Part shown: one piece after another, positions 41,991 to 50,200 of the stretch
Layout: the number at the start of each line of letters is the position of its first letter
Position numbering within the stretch: position 1 is the first letter of the stretch
DNA from: AC-32 sp963763475
GTDB lineage: Bacteria > Actinomycetota > Thermoleophilia > Gaiellales > Gaiellaceae
Assembly: GCA_963763475.1 (NCBI GenBank)
Contig: CAVXOR010000004.1
Location: 62,001-126,000 of the forward strand
Direction: 5' to 3'
DNA: 64,000 nucleotides
The notes under the pieces: model-generated
Seen by the model: the letters and a program-made list of their open reading frames with translations, nothing else
What the model was told of the DNA's origin: nothing
Database searches by the model: none
Position numbers and translations under genes: made by a program

Positions 41991-42341
41991 ATGAGCGACC
42001 GCATGCGCCGCGTCAACGAGGCCGTTCGCGAGGTCGTCTCCGAGGCCGTGGGCGAGCTTAAGGACCCGCGGATCGGGTTCGTCACCGTCACCGGCGTCGA
42101 GACCTCGTCGGACCTCCGGCACGCGCGCGTCTACGTGAGCGTGCTCGGCTCGGAAGCCAAGCGCGCGAAGACGCTCGACGGGCTCGCCGCCGCGCACGGC
42201 GTCCTGCAGGCGCGCGTCGCGCGAGAGCTGCGAATGAAACGGACTCCCCAGCTGGCCTTCGAATACGATCCGACGGTCGAGCGCGGGGTCCGCATGACCC
42301 AACTGATCGATGAGCTCGCCCCAGACGCAGAAGACCAGTGA
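41991..42341 (+). CDS. rbfA: ribosome-binding factor A
   Basis: A 116-residue KH-fold protein that binds 16S rRNA helix 1 during late 30S assembly and cold adaptation. MRRVNEAVREVVSEAVGELKDPRIG is the diagnostic N-terminal region (too long to use as a motif; note the helix-then-DPRIGF join), followed by RHARVYVSVLG and RMKRTPQLAFEYDPTVERG. Length is typical. The start ATG is 59 nt from the divergent LVIVD gene. It overlaps nrnA by 32 nt. Confidence 0.94.
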   Translation: MSDRMRRVNEAVREVVSEAVGELKDPRIGFVTVTGVETSSDLRHARVYVSVLGSEAKRAKTLDGLAAAHGVLQARVARELRMKRTPQLAFEYDPTVERGVRMTQLIDELAPDAEDQ

Positions 42342-43314
42342 CCTGCAGGCGGTCGCGGACGCTCTCCGCTCGAACGACCGCTTCCTCCTTGTGACCCACG
42401 AGAACCCCGACGGCGACGCCCTCGGCTCGCTGCTGGCGACCAAGCTCGCGCTCGACGCGCTCGGCAAGGACAGCGTCATGTATCTCTACGGCGACGCGCC
42501 GCTGCCGCGGGAGTACGGTTTCATGGAGCTGAGCGGGATCCGCCGCGAGCCGCCGGACGACGCCGCCGAGCGGGTGCTGGTCGCGGTCGACTGCGCGAAC
42601 GAGACGCGCATGGGCCCGGAGCTGACGTTGCTCGAGACCGCGCCGCTGACGCTGGACATCGACCACCACCACGACAACTCCTGCTTCGGCGACGTCAACC
42701 TGGTCGTCGGCGACGCCTCCTCGACGGGGGAGGTCCTGCGCGACGTCTTCGGCGAGCTCGGCGTCGAGCTGACGCCCGAGATCGCCGAGGCGCTCTACAT
42801 CGCAGTCGTCACCGACACCGGCCGCTTCCAGTACTCGAACACGACGCCGAAGGCACTCAGGCTTGCCGCCGAGCTGGTCGAGGCCGGCGCAGACGTCCAT
42901 CAGGTCTTCCAGAGCGTCTACGAGTCGGTCGAGTTCGCGAAGCTGAAGCTGCTCGGCCGCGCCCTCGACCGAGCGAAGGTGCTCGAGGGCGGCCGACTCG
43001 TCGTCTCCTACCTGCTGCGCAGCGACTTCACCGAGCTGAACGTCGCCGAGGCGTTCTCGGAGGGGATCATCGACTACCTGCGCGCGGTCGAGGGCGCCGA
43101 GATGGCGGCGCTGATCCGCGAGCCGCCAAGGAGGGAGGGGCCGCCGCGGCGGATCAGCTTGCGCGCCTCCAACGACGAGCTCGACGTCTCCGCGATCGCG
43201 CGGAAGTCGAACGGCGGCGGTCACCGGCAGGCCGCCGGGTTCTCGAGCGACGCCTCGGTCGAGGAGATCACCGAGTTCATCCACCGCGAGTTCCGTGCCG
43301 CCGCGGGCGCTTGA
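42310..43314 (+). CDS. nrnA: DHH/DHHA1 phosphoesterase, NrnA type
   Basis: A 334-residue phosphoesterase that degrades short RNA oligomers and hydrolyses pAp in relatives. The DHH domain has LVTHENPDGDALGS, AVDCANETRMG and DIDHHHDN as metal-binding segments and VVTDTGRFQYSNT; the DHHA1 domain ends with KSNGGGHRQAAGF. The rbfA-nrnA-truB-ribF order is conserved in actinobacteria. ATG 42310 lies inside rbfA, and the gene overlaps truB by 20 nt, so translation of the whole run is coupled. Confidence 0.93.
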   Translation: MSSPQTQKTSDLQAVADALRSNDRFLLVTHENPDGDALGSLLATKLALDALGKDSVMYLYGDAPLPREYGFMELSGIRREPPDDAAERVLVAVDCANETRMGPELTLLETAPLTLDIDHHHDNSCFGDVNLVVGDASSTGEVLRDVFGELGVELTPEIAEALYIAVVTDTGRFQYSNTTPKALRLAAELVEAGADVHQVFQSVYESVEFAKLKLLGRALDRAKVLEGGRLVVSYLLRSDFTELNVAEAFSEGIIDYLRAVEGAEMAALIREPPRREGPPRRISLRASNDELDVSAIARKSNGGGHRQAAGFSSDASVEEITEFIHREFRAAAGA

Positions 43315-43948
43315 CCCGAGCGGGCTCTTCCTGATCGACAAGCCGGAGGGGCCCTCGTCCTTCGCGGTCGTCGACGAGGTGCGCCGGCGGACGGGAGCGC
43401 GCACCGGCCACGCGGGCACGCTCGACCCCTTCGCGACCGGGTTGTTGCTCGTGCTCTCGGGTGCCGCGACCAAGCTCGCGCCGCGGTTCGTCGGGCTGGA
43501 CAAGCGCTACCTGACAGACGTCGACCTGCGGGCGGAGACGGACACCGGCGATCGCGAAGGCTCGGTCGTCGGCGAGGCGGAGCCGCCGAGCGAGGAGGAG
43601 CTCGAGCGGCGCCTCGCGGGCCTGCGCGGCGAGATCGAGCTGCCGGTCCCCGCCGCCTCGGCTGTGAGGGTCGGCGGCGAGCGCGCCTACAAGCTGCACC
43701 GGCGGGGTGTCGCTGTCGAGATGCCCGTCCGCCGCTCGCGCGTGGACGCGCTCGAGCTCGTCTCGTACGGCCAGGGCGTCGCACGGCTCGACCTGCGCGT
43801 GAGCTCGGGCACGTACGTGCGCGCGATCGCAACCGCCCTCGGCGGCCACTGCGCGACGCTGCGGAGGACCGAGGTCGGGCCGTTCGCGGTCGAGGAGGCC
43901 GACCCGGAGCACCTGCTCACGGCCGAGGAGGCGCTGGCCCGGCTGTGA
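43295..43948 (+). CDS. truB: tRNA pseudouridine-55 synthase, compact form
   Basis: A 217-residue pseudouridine synthase that modifies U55 in the T-loop of tRNAs. LFLIDKPEGPSSFAVV opens it; catalytic Asp lies in GHAGTLDPFATG; DKRYLTDVDL, AYKLHRRG and GTYVRAIA are the other family segments. It is 80-100 residues shorter than E. coli TruB because the C-terminal PUA-like part is largely absent, as in some other short bacterial TruBs. GTG 43295 starts within nrnA. It overlaps ribF as GTGA. Confidence 0.93.
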   Translation: MPPRALDPSGLFLIDKPEGPSSFAVVDEVRRRTGARTGHAGTLDPFATGLLLVLSGAATKLAPRFVGLDKRYLTDVDLRAETDTGDREGSVVGEAEPPSEEELERRLAGLRGEIELPVPAASAVRVGGERAYKLHRRGVAVEMPVRRSRVDALELVSYGQGVARLDLRVSSGTYVRAIATALGGHCATLRRTEVGPFAVEEADPEHLLTAEEALARL

Positions 43949-44811
43949 AGGTTGCTCGGCAAGCCGAGGAGCTCGCGCAGCGGCCCAGGGCAGTCGCGCT
44001 AGGCACGTTCGACGGCGTCCACCTCGGGCACCGGCGCGTGCTCGACGCAGCGCTCGCCGCCGGGCAGACGCCGACGGTCGTCACCTTCGACCCGCATCCC
44101 CGCGTTGCGCTCGGCTACGGCGTCGAGCTGCTGGTCCCGCTCGAGCGCCGGCTCGAGCTCCTGGGCGAGGCCGGGATCGATGATGCGCTGGTCGTCGACT
44201 TCGACCTCGAGCTGGCCCAACTCGCGCCCGAGGCGTTCGCCGACCGCGTCCTGAGCCCGATCGGCACCGAGGTGGTGGTGGCCGGCTCGAACTTCCGCTT
44301 CGGCCGCGGCCGGGCCGGCGACCTCGCCCTGCTCGGACGCCTCGGCTTCGACGTCAGGCCGGTGCCGCTGGTCGACGGCGTCTCCTCGACCCGGATCCGC
44401 GACCTCGTGCGCGCGGGGGAGGTGGAGCGAGCCGCCCGGTTGCTCGGACGGCCGGCGGAGCTCCCCGGAACCGTGGTGGCCGGCGACGCGCGGGGCGGCA
44501 CGCTCGGCTTCCCGACCGCGAACTTACGGCCGGAGCCTGGCTTGCTTGTGCCGGGCTACGGCATCTACGCCGGCGCCGCCGACGGGCAGCGCGCGGCGAT
44601 CTCGATCGGCACGAACCCGCACTACGGCGGCGGCGAGCGGCGGATCGAGGCGTTCCTGCTCGACTTCGTGGGCGATCTCTATGGCAAGCGGTTGACCCTC
44701 GAGCTCTGGCGGCGACTGCGCGACGAGCAGGCCTTCGACAGCGAGGCGGCGCTGGTCGCCCAGATCGAGCGCGATGTCGAGGCGACGCGGCAGGCCGAGC
44801 CCCCGGGCTGA
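43945..44811 (+). CDS. ribF: riboflavin kinase / FAD synthetase
   Basis: A 288-residue bifunctional enzyme that makes FMN and then FAD. The N-terminal adenylyltransferase domain has GTFDGVHLGHR (20-30) and SSTRIRDLV; the C-terminal kinase domain has GDARGGTLGFPTANL, PGYGIYAGAA and IEAFLLDFVGDLYGKRL. Length is slightly below the usual 305-315. GTG 43945 overlaps the truB stop. It ends the rbfA-nrnA-truB-ribF run; a pair of zinc-ribbon microproteins follows. Confidence 0.94.
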   Translation: MKVARQAEELAQRPRAVALGTFDGVHLGHRRVLDAALAAGQTPTVVTFDPHPRVALGYGVELLVPLERRLELLGEAGIDDALVVDFDLELAQLAPEAFADRVLSPIGTEVVVAGSNFRFGRGRAGDLALLGRLGFDVRPVPLVDGVSSTRIRDLVRAGEVERAARLLGRPAELPGTVVAGDARGGTLGFPTANLRPEPGLLVPGYGIYAGAADGQRAAISIGTNPHYGGGERRIEAFLLDFVGDLYGKRLTLELWRRLRDEQAFDSEAALVAQIERDVEATRQAEPPG

Positions 44812-44850
44812 CGGGCGCAGGTTTGCGGCCGCGGCCGCATCTGCTCGGCT

Positions 44851-45021
44851 ATGGAGGAACGAGCGCTTACCGACCGCCGCGAGCTCGTCCGCTGCCTCGA
44901 CTGCGGCACCGAGTACCGCCTGCCGCGCGGCACCGCCCAGGCCGAGCCCTGCCCGGTCTGCGGCAGCGTCGGCTGGGTGGCGGTCGACCGCGGCGAGAGC
45001 AAGAACGGGCGCGACAGCTAA
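44851..45021 (+). CDS. zinc-ribbon microprotein 1
   Basis: A 56-residue protein short enough to be missed by routine calling. It has CxxC twice: RCLDCGTEY (Cys15, Cys18) and PCPVCGSVGW (Cys34, Cys37), a small zinc ribbon, with an acidic N terminus and basic C terminus. It lies 39 nt after ribF and 35 nt before a second, related ribbon protein. Codon usage is high-G+C like its neighbours. I infer a nucleic-acid or protein-binding adapter; no named family is assigned. Confidence 0.65.
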   Translation: MEERALTDRRELVRCLDCGTEYRLPRGTAQAEPCPVCGSVGWVAVDRGESKNGRDS

Positions 45022-45056
45022 ACGCAAGTTTGGTCAGCTCTCGGGCTCTCCTGGGC

Positions 45057-45281
45057 ATGGGCGAGAGAATGTTCCGTGCCGAGAGGTCGCTACAGGTGTT
45101 GCAGTCGGTCCGTTGCCTCGCCTGCGAGAGCGTCTACACGAAGCCCTGCGGTGGAGGCACTGCCGCAATGAACCCCGGCTGCCCCGAGTGCGGTTACCTC
45201 GGCTGGTCTCCCTTCAGCGTGCAGGAAGCGTCGCTGCAGCGCCGCTCCGTCGTGGGTCACCGGCCGCGCCCGCCCGCGTGA
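45057..45281 (+). CDS. zinc-ribbon microprotein 2
   Basis: A 74-residue protein from ATG 45057 (ATG 45069 is possible). Its ribbon RCLACESVY (Cys19, Cys22) and GCPECGYLGW (Cys43, Cys46) matches that of the previous gene in spacing and in the terminal GW, with an inserted KPCGGGTAAMN loop, so the two are diverged tandem paralogues. The last 20 codons are antisense to the end of the gamma-glutamyltransferase gene (68-nt overlap). Function is unknown. Confidence 0.6.
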   Translation: MGERMFRAERSLQVLQSVRCLACESVYTKPCGGGTAAMNPGCPECGYLGWSPFSVQEASLQRRSVVGHRPRPPA

Positions 45282-46647
45282 CGACGCTGACGCCGCCGAA
45301 GTAGTGGTGCCGGTCCGGCCACGCGCGCACGCTGTAGCCGGCTGCCTCTAACGCCGCCGGAACCTCATCTCCGAGCCCGGGCTCCAGGTGCACCACCCCG
45401 GCGGCGGGGTGGAGCCGCGGCCGTGCGACAGCCTCGTCGGGAGGCAAGCCCTCGTCCAGCGTCCCTGCCAGCACCTGCACGAGCGCGCTGCGGAGCCGCG
45501 TTCCACCCGCCGCGCCACTGGCGAAAAGCGGCCCGTCGCCGTCGAGCGCTAGGGTCGGCGACATCATGCTGCCCATCCGCTGCCCCGGTCGGAGCGGCTC
45601 CCGGATCAGGTCGGCCTCCCCGAGCATGCTGTTCAGGTGCAGATCGAGCCCGGGCAGCCAGTCCCCTGAGCCGAGCCCGAGGCTGGAGGTGAGCACGCAG
45701 ACGTTGCCCTGCTCGTCGACCGTCACGAGATTGGTGGTGTCACCGGCGCCGTCTGGCCGGTCGAGCGTCCGGGCGAGCGCCACCGCCCGCTCGCCGGGAG
45801 GCCGGCCGCGAAGCTGCGGTAGCGCCTCCAGGCAGCGCCCGAGCGGCGCGAGGCCCGCGCGCGTCAGCACGCTGGAGCCGGCGTAGGTGACCTTGGCCGG
45901 CTCCGACCAGGTTGCCTCGTAGGCGACGAGGTCGTCGCGCGTGACGAGGCCGCCGCGCTCTTCCATCAGCTCCAGCAGCTCCCGGCCGAGCGAGCCTTCG
46001 TAGACGCTTGTCGGACCTTCCTCGCCCAGGAGCTCCAGCGCCCGCACGAGCCCCGGCTGCCGCAGCCGCTCACCGGCCGCGAGCAGTGTGCCGCCCGGCG
46101 AGTAGATCGTCGCGCCTTCGTTCATCGTCATCACGGGCTCGAGCATTGCCAGGCACGCCGCGTGAGCAGGCGGGAACTCGACTCCGTCGCGTGCCAGCCG
46201 GAGCGCCGGCTCGACCAGGCGCTCCCACGGCAGCCGCCCGTGCGCGGAGTGCAGGGCCCCGAGCCCAGCCGGCAGACCCGGCACCCCGCAGGAGGCGATC
46301 CCGACCGCGTAGTGGACGAGCTCCGTGCCGAAGGGCACCTGCAGCTCGAGCAGCTCCGCGCGGCGTCCGGGCTCGGCCCCGAGGCCGGGGACCGCGACGA
46401 AGTGGTCGAGGTTGCGCACGCGACCGGCGGCCGCGTCGTAGTGGATCGCGTGACCGCCTCCGAGCAGGCCGGTCATCACCGTCTCGGCGACACACGAGGC
46501 GAGCCCAGCGGCGACGGCTGCGTCGGCCGCGGAGCCGCCGGCCTCCAGCGCCTCGATCCCGGCCTCCACCGTCGCCGGATGCCCCGCTGCCACCGCCGCC
46601 CGCACTGTGGACAAATCGTGACGGTTTCGACCGACTCCCGTCACCAT
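45214..46647 (-). CDS. gamma-glutamyltransferase-family protein
   Basis: A 477-residue Ntn-hydrolase of the GGT family, which cleaves gamma-glutamyl bonds in glutathione-like compounds after self-processing. The N-terminal part has HPATVEAGIEALEAGGSAADAAVAAG and GLLGGGHAIHYDA; the nucleophile Thr opens DTTNLVTVDEQGN; PGQRMGSMMSPTLAL and GTRLRSALVQVL follow. It lacks a signal peptide and is shorter than secreted GGTs, so it may be a cytoplasmic acylase-like member. I start it at ATG 46647; an in-frame start at 46713 would add a tail without similarity. Confidence 0.85.
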   Translation of the reverse strand: MVTGVGRNRHDLSTVRAAVAAGHPATVEAGIEALEAGGSAADAAVAAGLASCVAETVMTGLLGGGHAIHYDAAAGRVRNLDHFVAVPGLGAEPGRRAELLELQVPFGTELVHYAVGIASCGVPGLPAGLGALHSAHGRLPWERLVEPALRLARDGVEFPPAHAACLAMLEPVMTMNEGATIYSPGGTLLAAGERLRQPGLVRALELLGEEGPTSVYEGSLGRELLELMEERGGLVTRDDLVAYEATWSEPAKVTYAGSSVLTRAGLAPLGRCLEALPQLRGRPPGERAVALARTLDRPDGAGDTTNLVTVDEQGNVCVLTSSLGLGSGDWLPGLDLHLNSMLGEADLIREPLRPGQRMGSMMSPTLALDGDGPLFASGAAGGTRLRSALVQVLAGTLDEGLPPDEAVARPRLHPAAGVVHLEPGLGDEVPAALEAAGYSVRAWPDRHHYFGGVSVVTRAGAAGDPRRSGAAATLPAR

Positions 46648-46733
46648 GCGCGCGCCGGGCCTCGATACGCTCGCAGCGGGGAGGAGGTCGGTGGCCTCCG
46701 GCCCGAAGCGCAAGAACGCGAAAACGGCCTGGT

Positions 46734-46742
46734 TGCTACCCT
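46734..46742 (+). promoter_or_regulatory. extended -10 promoter of rpsO
   Basis: TGCTACCCT, preceded by GGT, closely matches the TGCTATCCT before rimP; both are followed within a few bases by GGCCAG. It lies 88 nt before the rpsO start, so the mRNA has a leader of about 80 nt. No -35 is clear, as expected for an extended -10. Confidence 0.5.
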
Positions 46743-46829
46743 TCCCGGCCAGGACCGCTCTCTCGGCCGCTCGCGTGTGCTTCCTCGCGGCGGGCTTGGA
46801 CAGCGGAGTCGCGTCAGAAGGAGGACGAC

Positions 46830-47099
46830 TTGACCCTCACCAAGGAAGCGAAACAGGAGATCGTCGGCAAGCACGGGAGCAGCGAGCAGGACACCGGCTC
46901 GGCCGAAGTGCAGATCGCGCTCCTCACCGCCCGCATCAACGAGCTGACCGAGCATCTGCGCACGCACCCGAAGGACCACTACTCGCGTCGCGGCCTGCTC
47001 AAGCTCGTCGGTCGCCGGCGCCGGCTCCTGCAGTACCTGCAGAAGCGCAACCTCGAGGGCTACCGCGCCCTCATCCAGGAGCTCGGCCTGAGGAGGTAG
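46830..47099 (+). CDS. rpsO: 30S ribosomal protein S15
   Basis: An 89-residue S15, the exact length of the family. TKEAKQEIVGKHGSSEQDTGSAEVQ, INELTEHLRTHPKDHYSRRGL and the C-terminal GRRRRLLQYLQKRN match across the whole protein. S15 binds the 16S three-way junction and helps build the 30S platform. TTG 46830 has AAGGAGGA at 46818-46825. It is followed 106 nt later by pnp, the conserved rpsO-pnp pair, with a structured leader between them. Confidence 0.97.
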   Translation: MTLTKEAKQEIVGKHGSSEQDTGSAEVQIALLTARINELTEHLRTHPKDHYSRRGLLKLVGRRRRLLQYLQKRNLEGYRALIQELGLRR

Positions 47100-47130
47100 G
47101 CCGGCCAGAACACACACCAACCGCCGGAGG

Positions 47131-47199
47131 GTGGAAGTTTGAGCGAGCGCCCGGCCCAGGACGCTGTCTCAAACCTCCACTCTCCCTCAGAAGTGGAGG
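47131..47199 (+). promoter_or_regulatory. switch-like hairpins in the rpsO-pnp leader
   Basis: GTGGAAGTTTGAG (47131-47143) pairs with CTCAAACCTCCAC (47168-47180) over 13 positions with a single A-C mismatch, making a long stem of the kind cut by RNase III. Alternatively CCTCCACT (47174-47181) pairs perfectly with AGTGGAGG (47192-47199), which contains the pnp Shine-Dalgarno. The two folds exclude each other, so cleavage or opening of the first stem should change access to the start at 47206. Confidence 0.6.
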
Positions 47200-47205
47200 A
47201 ACCAC

Positions 47206-49704
47206 ATGGCTACAACGACTGAGCCCCGCGTCGCGACGGTGTCCGTCACCGTCGGCGACCAGGAGCTGACCTTCGAATCCGGCAAGATCGCCAAGCAGGC
47301 CGACGGCGCCGTCGTCGTCCGCGCAGGCGACACGATGGTGCTCGCCGCCGCGACGGGGCGGATGGAGGCGCGCGAAGGCGCGGACTTCTTCCCGCTCACG
47401 GTCGACGTCGAGGAGCGGATGTACGCGGCCGGGAAGATCCCCGGCGGCTTCTTCAAGCGCGAGGGCCGCGCCAGCGAGCGCGCGACCCTGACCGCGCGGA
47501 TGATCGACCGCCCGATCCGGCCGCTCTGGCCGAAGGGCTACAAGAACGAGGTGCACGTGGTCTGCACGACCCTCTCGGCCGACCTCGTCACCGCCCACGA
47601 CATCCTCTGCATCAACGGCGCCTCCGCGGCGCTGATGGTCTCGCCGCTGCCCTTCATGGGCCCGGTCGGGGCCGTCCGCATCGGCCGGATCGACGGCGAG
47701 TTCGTCGTCAACCCGTCGCTGCCGTCGCTGGACGAGGAGAGCACGCTCGACCTCGTCGTCGTCGGCAGCAAGGACGCGCTGACGATGATCGAGGCCGGCG
47801 CCGACGAGGTGCCCGAGGAGACCATGCTCGAGGCCTTCGAGCTCGCGCACCGCGAGATCGTCAAGATCTGCGAGGCGCAGGAGGACCTGCGCCGCCAGGT
47901 CGGCAAGGAGAAGTGGCTCGACCCGGAGCTGACCCAGGAGCTCGAGGCAGAGCACGGCTCCCGGATCCAGGAGCGCATCGCATCCGAGGGCCTGCGCGAG
48001 GCGGGAGCAGTCGTGGAGGAGCTCGTCAACGAGCTCTCGCCCGCGCTTTCGATGGAGTCGACCGAGGACGACATCCAGCGCCAGATCCAGGTGCGCTCGA
48101 GCCTCGCGATGATCCTGGAGCGGCAGCGTCTCGAGGCCGTGCTGGTCCCGGTGCGCGACCAGTTCGAGGAGGACCTGAAGGCGCTGACCGAGGCCGAGCA
48201 GGACTCCAAGGAGCTGAAGTCGGCCAAGCGCAGCCTGCTCTTCGGCCGGATCGAGGAGGAGCTTCAGCTGCCATTCCCCGCCGGCGCGCCCGCGTCGGAC
48301 GAGGACACGCCGGTGGCCAAGGACTCGATCACGCGCCAGTTCGTGAAGAAGGCCGCCGAGTCGGTCTACAAGGAGCTCGTCCGCCGCAAGATCGCGATCG
48401 ACAAGCGTCGCCCCGACGGTCGCGACCCGGAGGAGATCCGCCCGATCGCCTGTGAGGTCGGCGTCTCGCCGAGAGTTCACGGCTCGGCGCTCTTCACGCG
48501 CGGCCAGACGCAGATCATGTCCCTGCTGACGCTCGGCACCGCCAAGGAAGGCCAGCGGATCGACGACCTCTCGCTCGAGACCGACCGCCGCTACATGCAC
48601 CACTACAACTTCCCGCCCTACTCGGTCGGGGAGACGGGCTTCATGCGAGGCCCGAAGCGGCGCGACATCGGCCACGGCGCGCTGGCGCAGCGAGCCCTCG
48701 AGCCGATGATCCCGGCGATGGAGGACTTCCCCTACACGCTCCGGATCGTCTCCGAGACGCTCGAGTCGAACGGCTCCTCGTCGATGGGCTCCGTCTGCGG
48801 CTCGACCCTCGCGCTACAGGACGCCGGCGTGCCGATCAAGGCTCCCGTCGGCGGCATCGCGATGGGCCTCGTCAAGGAGGGCGACGACTACGTGATCCTG
48901 ACCGACATCCAGGGAGCCGAGGACCATCTCGGCGACATGGACTTCAAGGTCGCCGGCTCGCGTGACGGCATCACCGCCCTGCAGATGGACATCAAGATCA
49001 CGGGCGTCACGCAGGAGATCATGAGCAACGCGCTCGAGCAGGCGAAGCGGGCGCGCGAGTTCATCCTCGACCGGATGGCCGAGACGATCCCGGAGAGCCG
49101 GACGGAGCTCCCGCAGCACGCTCCGCGCATCTCGACCGTCAAGATCGACCCCGAGAAGATCGGGATGGTGATCGGCAAGGGCGGCGAGACGATCCGCTCG
49201 CTCGAGGCCGACTACGAGGTCCAGATCGACATCGAGGAGGACGGCACGATCCTGATCTACGCGACCGACGGCGAGAAGGCCGACGCCGCGATCTCCGCGA
49301 TCGAGGGGATCACGAAGGAGCCCGAGGTGGGGGACACCTACACCGGCCGCGTCGTCAAGACGACGGAATTCGGCGCCTTCGTCGAGCTGAAAAAGGGGAC
49401 CGACGGCCTGCTCCACGTCTCGAACGTCGGGCCCGGGCGGGTTGCTCACATCGAGGACGTGATTGCCCGTGGCGACACGCTCGACGTGATCGTCCAGGAG
49501 GTGGACAAGGACCGGGGGCGCATCGGCCTGAAGCTCGTCGCCAAGCACGAGAACGGCAACCTCGTCCAGCCCGAGGAGCTGATCGAGCGGGCGAAGGACG
49601 CGCCTCCGCGCGAGCGCGAGGAGCGCCCGCCGCGCCGTGACGGCGATCGTGGTCGCGGTGGTCGCGGCGGCGGCCGTGGACGCGGCGGCGGTCGCGACCG
49701 CTGA
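47206..49704 (+). CDS. pnp: polyribonucleotide nucleotidyltransferase (PNPase)
   Basis: An 832-residue phosphorolytic exoribonuclease of the RNA decay machinery. Two RNase PH domains flank a long helical linker (about 230-380); catalytic residues lie in GSVCGSTLALQDAGV and the DMDFKVAGSRDGITALQMDIK segment. KH (GMVIGKGGETIRSLE) and S1 (GDTYTGRVVKTTEFGAFVEL) domains follow. The tail is an Arg/Gly-rich run, RDGDRGRGGRGGGRGRGGG, that should bind RNA. It is about 100 residues longer than E. coli PNPase because of the linker and tail. The leader hairpins suggest autoregulation. Confidence 0.96.
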   Translation: MATTTEPRVATVSVTVGDQELTFESGKIAKQADGAVVVRAGDTMVLAAATGRMEAREGADFFPLTVDVEERMYAAGKIPGGFFKREGRASERATLTARMIDRPIRPLWPKGYKNEVHVVCTTLSADLVTAHDILCINGASAALMVSPLPFMGPVGAVRIGRIDGEFVVNPSLPSLDEESTLDLVVVGSKDALTMIEAGADEVPEETMLEAFELAHREIVKICEAQEDLRRQVGKEKWLDPELTQELEAEHGSRIQERIASEGLREAGAVVEELVNELSPALSMESTEDDIQRQIQVRSSLAMILERQRLEAVLVPVRDQFEEDLKALTEAEQDSKELKSAKRSLLFGRIEEELQLPFPAGAPASDEDTPVAKDSITRQFVKKAAESVYKELVRRKIAIDKRRPDGRDPEEIRPIACEVGVSPRVHGSALFTRGQTQIMSLLTLGTAKEGQRIDDLSLETDRRYMHHYNFPPYSVGETGFMRGPKRRDIGHGALAQRALEPMIPAMEDFPYTLRIVSETLESNGSSSMGSVCGSTLALQDAGVPIKAPVGGIAMGLVKEGDDYVILTDIQGAEDHLGDMDFKVAGSRDGITALQMDIKITGVTQEIMSNALEQAKRAREFILDRMAETIPESRTELPQHAPRISTVKIDPEKIGMVIGKGGETIRSLEADYEVQIDIEEDGTILIYATDGEKADAAISAIEGITKEPEVGDTYTGRVVKTTEFGAFVELKKGTDGLLHVSNVGPGRVAHIEDVIARGDTLDVIVQEVDKDRGRIGLKLVAKHENGNLVQPEELIERAKDAPPREREERPPRRDGDRGRGGRGGGRGRGGGRDR

Positions 49705-49705
49705 C

Positions 49706-50200
49706 GTGAACCAGCGATCGGGAGCGCCCGCCCTCGTCGAGGCGAGGCAGCAGGCGCTCCTGATCGCCACTCTGCGGGCAGCACTCGGCGCCGCCGGGCT
49801 GGGCGCCGCCCTCGCACGCGGCGTGCACCTTGGGCCGGCGGTCGGGCTGTTCATCTTCGGCGCCGCGCTCGTGCTGGTATCGATCTACAGTGGCGGTAAG
49901 CCGGCGCGGTCCGCGGCGCGGTTCGCCAATCCCGAGCCCACGCCCGCCGAGGCCCGGATGCAGGGAGCCTGGCGCGGGCTCGTCGAGGCCGCCTACCCGA
50001 GCACGATCGGGCTGACGGCGCTGACTGCGATCGCGCTCTGGCCGCAGCCGCCGCTCGCGGCCTTCCTGGCCGGGGTCCTGGGCGGCCTCGCAGTGATGTC
50101 GGTGGTGGGCTTTGTGCGGCTCACGCTGCTGGAACACGCTCGCCGGTCGCGGATCCTGGTCGACTACAAGGCGAGCCGCGTCTTCGAGACGCCGCGATGA
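49706..50200 (+). CDS. polytopic membrane protein of unknown function
   Basis: A 164-residue protein with four predicted membrane helices: LIATLRAALGAAGLGAALA, AVGLFIFGAALVLVSIY, TIGLTALTAIALW and LAAFLAGVLGGLAVMSVVGF. The loop after helix 2 is polar (GGKPARSAARFANPEP) and the C terminus basic. No family is recognised. It begins at GTG 49706, 1 nt after the pnp stop; an in-frame ATG within pnp would add a tail that is only a shadow of the PNPase Arg/Gly run. It overlaps the DsbB-like gene as ATGA. Confidence 0.7.
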   Translation: MNQRSGAPALVEARQQALLIATLRAALGAAGLGAALARGVHLGPAVGLFIFGAALVLVSIYSGGKPARSAARFANPEPTPAEARMQGAWRGLVEAAYPSTIGLTALTAIALWPQPPLAAFLAGVLGGLAVMSVVGFVRLTLLEHARRSRILVDYKASRVFETPR

